Shown here: one piece after another, positions 60,451-64,000 of the stretch
Position numbering within the stretch: position 1 is the first letter of the stretch
Layout: the number at the start of each line of letters is the position of its first letter
Assembly: GCA_021800795.1 (NCBI GenBank)
Contig: JAJYYO010000008.1
Span: forward strand, 1 to 64,000
DNA: 64,000 nucleotides
Reading direction: 5' to 3'
Source: Pseudomonadota bacterium
GTDB taxonomy: Bacteria > Pseudomonadota > Gammaproteobacteria > Burkholderiales > Gallionellaceae
Made by a program: the position numbers and the translations under genes
Notes under the pieces: generated by a model
Told to the model about the DNA's origin: nothing
The model's database searches: none
The model's input: the letters and a program-made list of their open reading frames with translations, nothing else

Positions 60451-61725
60451 TTACTCCTGCTTGATTAATTTGTTAACAGCTGCGGTGAGATTTTCAACGC
60501 TCACACGCACTTGCGCACCGCCCTGCATCGGTTTGACGCTGACTTCATTCGCCGCCACTTCATCATCCCCGATTACCACCGCCATGCGCGCGCAACTGGC
60601 ATCGGCCTTTTTCATTTGCGACTTGAAACTGCCGCCGCCGCAATGCAACAGCACGCGCAGATTTCCGTCGCGCAACTGTTCGGCAACAGTGCTGGCAAGT
60701 TTACCGGCCAACTCACCCTGATGCACCACGTACACATCCACGCCGGGTTTGGGCAGCGCCATGCCCGATTCCTGCAACAGCACCAGCAAACGCTCCACGC
60801 CCATCGCAAAACCCATCGCGGGCGCCGGCTTGCCGCCGATTTGTTCTACCAGCCCGTCGTAACGGCCACCGGCGCAGATCGTGCCTTGCGCGCCCAGTTT
60901 TGTCGTCACCCACTCGAACACCGTGCGATTGTAATAATCAAGGCCACGCACCAGACGCGAGTTGATCTCGAACGCTACTCCATGCCGTGCAAGAATCTCC
61001 TGCACCGCCGCAAAGTGTGTCAGCGCCTCTTCATTCAATTCATCCATCAGCTTCGGCGCGGCCTCGATCAACGCCTGCATCGCCGGATTCTTGCTGTCCA
61101 GTATGCGCAGCGGGTTGCTGTGCAAACGGCGCGTAGCCTCCGCGTCCAGCGATGCCAGATTCTCTTCGAAATAGGCGATCAGTTTGGCGCGGTGGCGATG
61201 GCGACACGCCGAGTCGCCCAGCGTGTTGATCTGCAATGTCACATCCGTCAAGCCCAGCTTCTTCCACAGCCTCGCGCACATCAGAATCTGCTCGGCGTCC
61301 ATATCCGGCCCTGCAAAGCCCAAGGCTTCAACGCCGATCTGATGAAACTGCCGGTAACGCCCCTTTTGCGGACGCTCGTGACGGAACATCGGCCCGCTGT
61401 AATACAGTCGCTGTGGCGCGTTATACAGCAAATTGTGTTGCAGCACCGCACGCACGCAGGAGGCCGTCCCTTCCGGGCGCAGTGTCAGATGGTCGCCATT
61501 CAGACTGTCCTCGAAACTGTACATCTCCTTTTCCACGATGTCGGTGACTTCACCTATCGCCCGTTTGAACAAGGCGGTGGGTTCAACCAGCGGCATGCGG
61601 ATGTTGCGATAGCCGTAACTGGCCAGCCAGCCCTTCACCACGTCCTCAAACCATAACCAGAGTTCCGCCTCGTCCGGCAGAATATCATTCATGCCGCGCA
61701 CGGCTTGCAGTGTTTCGTTACTCAT
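60451..61725 (-). CDS. hisS: Histidyl-tRNA synthetase
   Basis: A 424-residue class II synthetase. Motif 1 is in [16 protein letters not shown], motif 2 [19 protein letters not shown], the His-specific [12 protein letters not shown] and [14 protein letters not shown], and motif 3 [12 protein letters not shown]. The anticodon-binding domain ends the protein. Confidence 0.97.
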   Translation of the reverse strand: MSNETLQAVRGMNDILPDEAELWLWFEDVVKGWLASYGYRNIRMPLVEPTALFKRAIGEVTDIVEKEMYSFEDSLNGDHLTLRPEGTASCVRAVLQHNLLYNAPQRLYYSGPMFRHERPQKGRYRQFHQIGVEALGFAGPDMDAEQILMCARLWKKLGLTDVTLQINTLGDSACRHRHRAKLIAYFEENLASLDAEATRRLHSNPLRILDSKNPAMQALIEAAPKLMDELNEEALTHFAAVQEILARHGVAFEINSRLVRGLDYYNRTVFEWVTTKLGAQGTICAGGRYDGLVEQIGGKPAPAMGFAMGVERLLVLLQESGMALPKPGVDVYVVHQGELAGKLASTVAEQLRDGNLRVLLHCGGGSFKSQMKKADASCARMAVVIGDDEVAANEVSVKPMQGGAQVRVSVENLTAAVNKLIKQE

Positions 61726-61735
61726 TTTTTAAATC

Positions 61736-61803
61736 TGGTCAGTAGTAAGTGGTCAGTAGTAAGTGGAAAACCCCGCTTACCACTTCCTACTCACTACTCC
61801 CCA
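61736..61803. repeat. Self-complementary repeat at the hisS-ispG junction
   Basis: The word GGTCAGTAGTAAGT occurs twice in tandem, then, after a short loop, complementary words CCACTTCC and TACTCACTACTCC follow. The right half overlaps the last codons of ispG, so the ispG C-terminus (GVGSSE) is written in the repeat. Confidence 0.7.
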
Positions 61804-63025
61804 CTCCCCGTTTTACATATTTTTCTGCCACATAATCGTCCACGATGCCGGTGAATTCCGCCGAGATATTGTCGCCGCGCAAAGTCATCGCCTTCTCGCC
61901 GTCGATATATACCGGGGCGGCAGGCGTTTCTCCCGTGCCGGGCAGGCTGATGCCGATATTCGCCAGCTTGCTCTCGCCGGGTCCGTTCACCACGCATCCC
62001 ATCACGGCGACCGTCATGTTCTCCACGCCGTCATACTGCTCGCGCCAGATCGGCATTTGCGTGCGCAGATGCTGCTGTATGCTTTGCGCCAGTTCCTGAA
62101 AAAAACTGCTGGTGGTGCGTCCGCAACCTGGGCATGCGATGACCATGGGCGCGAAGGCACGCATGCCCATGGTCTGCAATATCTCCTGCCCCACCAGCAC
62201 TTCTTTCGTCCGCTCGCCGCCCGGCTCAGGGGTTAAGGAGATGCGGATGGTATCGCCTATGCCTTCCTGCAACAGCACAGACAGCGCGGCGGTGGACGCC
62301 ACGATCCCTTTGGAGCCCATGCCCGCCTCGGTCAGCCCCAGATGCAGAGCGTAATCGCATTGCCCGGCCAGTTGACGATAGACGGCAATCAGATCCTGCA
62401 CTTCGCTGACCTTGCAGGACAGCACGATGCGGTTACGCGCCAACCCCAGCTGTTCTGCGCGTTGCGCACTTTGCAAGGCGGAGGCGATCAGTGCGGCGCG
62501 GGTGACTTCCTTGACATCTTTAGGCGCCGGGAGACGTGCATTTTCATCCATCATGCGCACCACCAGATTCTGATCCAGGCTTCCCCAGTTCACCCCGATG
62601 CGCACCGGCTTATCGTAACGGATCGCCGTCTCGATCATGATGGTAAAGGGATCGTCCTCAAGACGGTTGCGCCCGACATTGCCCGGGTTGATGCGGTACT
62701 TCGCCAGCGCCTGTGCGCAGTCCGGATAGTCGGTCAACAGCCGATGTCCGTTGTAATGAAAATCCCCCACCAGCGGCACATAACAGCCAAGCGCGTCCAG
62801 CCTGTTGCGGATATTAGCCACAACTGCCGCCGCCTCCGGCGTATTCACCGTGATGCGCACCAGCTCCGAACCCGCTTTTGCCAACTCAAAGACCTGTTTA
62901 GTCGTTGCGTCCACATCGGCGGTGTCGGTGTTGGTCATGGATTGCACGACGATAGGCGCACCTCCTCCCAGCATCACTTTCCCTACCAGTACCCGTTGCG
63001 ACGGGCGGCGTAAAATGGCGTCCAT
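61787..63025 (-). CDS. ispG: 4-hydroxy-3-methylbut-2-en-1-yl diphosphate synthase
   Basis: A 412-residue iron-sulfur enzyme of the isoprenoid pathway, converting cyclic methylerythritol diphosphate to HMBPP. The TIM-barrel part begins with [15 protein letters not shown], and C-terminal cysteines in [11 protein letters not shown] and [20 protein letters not shown] bind the 4Fe-4S cluster. It shares the pathway with dxr elsewhere in the window. The final residues are encoded by a local repeat. Confidence 0.97.
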   Translation of the reverse strand: MDAILRRPSQRVLVGKVMLGGGAPIVVQSMTNTDTADVDATTKQVFELAKAGSELVRITVNTPEAAAVVANIRNRLDALGCYVPLVGDFHYNGHRLLTDYPDCAQALAKYRINPGNVGRNRLEDDPFTIMIETAIRYDKPVRIGVNWGSLDQNLVVRMMDENARLPAPKDVKEVTRAALIASALQSAQRAEQLGLARNRIVLSCKVSEVQDLIAVYRQLAGQCDYALHLGLTEAGMGSKGIVASTAALSVLLQEGIGDTIRISLTPEPGGERTKEVLVGQEILQTMGMRAFAPMVIACPGCGRTTSSFFQELAQSIQQHLRTQMPIWREQYDGVENMTVAVMGCVVNGPGESKLANIGISLPGTGETPAAPVYIDGEKAMTLRGDNISAEFTGIVDDYVAEKYVKRGVGSSE

Positions 63026-63030
63026 GCTCG

Positions 63031-63876
63031 TTATTGCAGCGTCAGGCGCGCCACATCGCTGCCCGCATTGATGGAGGAAGTCAGATCCACCGGCTTCTCA
63101 CGGTAATACAGATGCACCGCTGCCGCATGACCGATCACCAGCGTAAAGGGCGGCACACCCACGACGCGCAATTCGCTGCCCGATGGATTGACCTGCCTGG
63201 ACAGCGTCACGCCGGTTTGATCCTTGATTTCAGCCCACGATTCCTTGTCAAACACCAGTCGCAGCGCAGCCTCCACACCCGCATTCGCAGGCTTCACCTC
63301 CGATGCAACCGCATCCGCCGATCGCAGCGCTGACGCCACCACTGCGGACTCAGGCGCTTCGGGAACAGACGAACCGCCCGCAATGTATTCAGGCAAAGGC
63401 AGAGGCGTCTCCACCAGCGCAGCGTCAGGAACCTTTACTGCGGGATGCGGTGCCCTGGCCTGCCAGAGCACAAATCCGGCGATACCCAGCGTAATGAACA
63501 GCGCGGCGAGCAGCAAATTGACGTTATGCCGGCGCGCCGTTGTCGGGAACGGCGCGTCAACCTGTATCGGCTCTGCTTTCACCTGAGTTATTTGAGCGCC
63601 CGGCAAGGCATCCAGTAGCGGCTGCGCGTCCATCTGCAACAGCTTGGCATAACTGCGCACAAAACCACGCAAAAAGGCGGTTTCAGGCAACGCCTGAAAA
63701 TCGTCCTCCTCAAGGGCTACGATTTGACGATGTGCCAGCTTGATCTTGGCAACCACGTCATCCACGCCCAGCCCCAGATATTCGCGTCTCTCGCGAAGCC
63801 GGCATCCAACCGAAGGCGGCGTTTTATCGTCCGTCAAGCGATCCGCACTCAGCTCCGGATTATTTTCCTGTTCCAT
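63031..63876 (-). CDS. rodZ: RodZ-like cytoskeletal membrane protein
   Basis: A 281-residue protein. An N-terminal helix-turn-helix ([20 protein letters not shown] and [14 protein letters not shown]) that binds MreB is followed by a basic linker, one membrane helix ([20 protein letters not shown]) and a periplasmic DUF4115 domain ([17 protein letters not shown]). It helps to set rod shape. The ATG at 63876 is slightly better placed from GGGGA than that at 63879. Its start overlaps the pilW stop. Confidence 0.9.
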   Translation of the reverse strand: MEQENNPELSADRLTDDKTPPSVGCRLRERREYLGLGVDDVVAKIKLAHRQIVALEEDDFQALPETAFLRGFVRSYAKLLQMDAQPLLDALPGAQITQVKAEPIQVDAPFPTTARRHNVNLLLAALFITLGIAGFVLWQARAPHPAVKVPDAALVETPLPLPEYIAGGSSVPEAPESAVVASALRSADAVASEVKPANAGVEAALRLVFDKESWAEIKDQTGVTLSRQVNPSGSELRVVGVPPFTLVIGHAAAVHLYYREKPVDLTSSINAGSDVARLTLQ

Positions 63877-64000
63877 CATTCCCCATGCATCAACAATTGA
63901 GTTTCACTCGCATCGGGATAATGCTCGCGCAACTTCAAGGCATAACTTGCCTCCGCGTTGCTGTCTCCGACACGGCGCTCGATACGAACCCCCAACCACA
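63876..64000 (-). CDS. pilW: PilW/PilF type IV pilus biogenesis protein, 3' end only
   Basis: The last 41 codons run in from the window edge: WLGVRIERRVGDSNAEASYA then LKLREHYPDASETQLL. This is the C-terminal end of the TPR lipoprotein PilW/PilF that stabilises type IV pili, which usually precedes rodZ and ispG. The TGA stop overlaps the rodZ start. The rest of the gene lies outside the window. Confidence 0.8.
   Translation of the reverse strand, partial: WLGVRIERRVGDSNAEASYALKLREHYPDASETQLLMHGE

Overview
This is a chromosomal stretch of a Gram-negative bacterium, most likely a betaproteobacterium of the Nitrosomonadales type (Gallionellaceae or Sulfuricellaceae relatives). That placement rests on gene order and protein character only: pilW-rodZ-ispG-hisS-yfgM-bamB-der, zipA-ligA, and rpsB-tsf-pyrH-frr-uppS-cdsA-dxr-rseP-bamA-skp-lpxD-fabZ-lpxA-lpxB are all present in the order usual for Betaproteobacteria. 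No rRNA or tRNA gene was recognised.

Region 1 (1-14.9 kb) is accessory and regulatory. It holds a VIT-family metal transporter, an MtfA-like peptidase, a general-stress membrane protein, a BON-domain periplasmic protein, an Nramp-related transporter, a phospholipase D/cardiolipin synthase lipoprotein, a MITE-like element that truncates a small exported protein, an orphan protein with FliD-like character, a P2-type cation ATPase, cytochrome b561, a spermidine-synthase-like protein, and a sensor kinase/TPR-receiver pair.

Region 2 (15.5-30.2 kb) is a defence island, all on the minus strand, placed between rnhB and lpxB, which are normally neighbours. In transcription order it reads: SNF2 helicase, small WYL-like protein, AAA ATPase fused to a TOPRIM/DUF4435-like part, a truncated second type III mod gene, a DUF2130 remnant, an AAA ATPase plus subtilisin-like protease pair resembling IetAS, then type III Mod, RhuM and Res. 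The ATPase/protease pair lies between two 319-bp direct repeats formed by the 5' ends of the intact and truncated mod genes.

Region 3 (30.2-43.9 kb) is the core envelope and translation operon: lipid A synthesis, outer membrane assembly, isoprenoid and phospholipid precursor synthesis, ribosome recycling, UMP kinase, EF-Ts and S2. Region 4 (44.1-53.9 kb) holds a 2OG-Fe(II) oxygenase, an M29-like aminopeptidase, a potassium channel, def, a methylthioinosine phosphorylase followed by hpt (a coherent purine salvage pair), galU, ligA, zipA and nagZ. Region 5 (54.0-55.2 kb) is a scar: a frameshifted tyrosine recombinase remnant cut by a REP-associated transposase (RAYT) element that has an internal stop. 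Region 6 (55.2-64.0 kb) carries typA, der, bamB, yfgM, hisS, ispG, rodZ and the 3' end of pilW.

Two small-scale themes recur. Palindromic or GC-rich dispersed repeats have inserted in frame inside coding genes (P-type ATPase, both mod copies, SNF2 helicase). Several operon spacers consist of short tandem words followed by their reverse-complement words.
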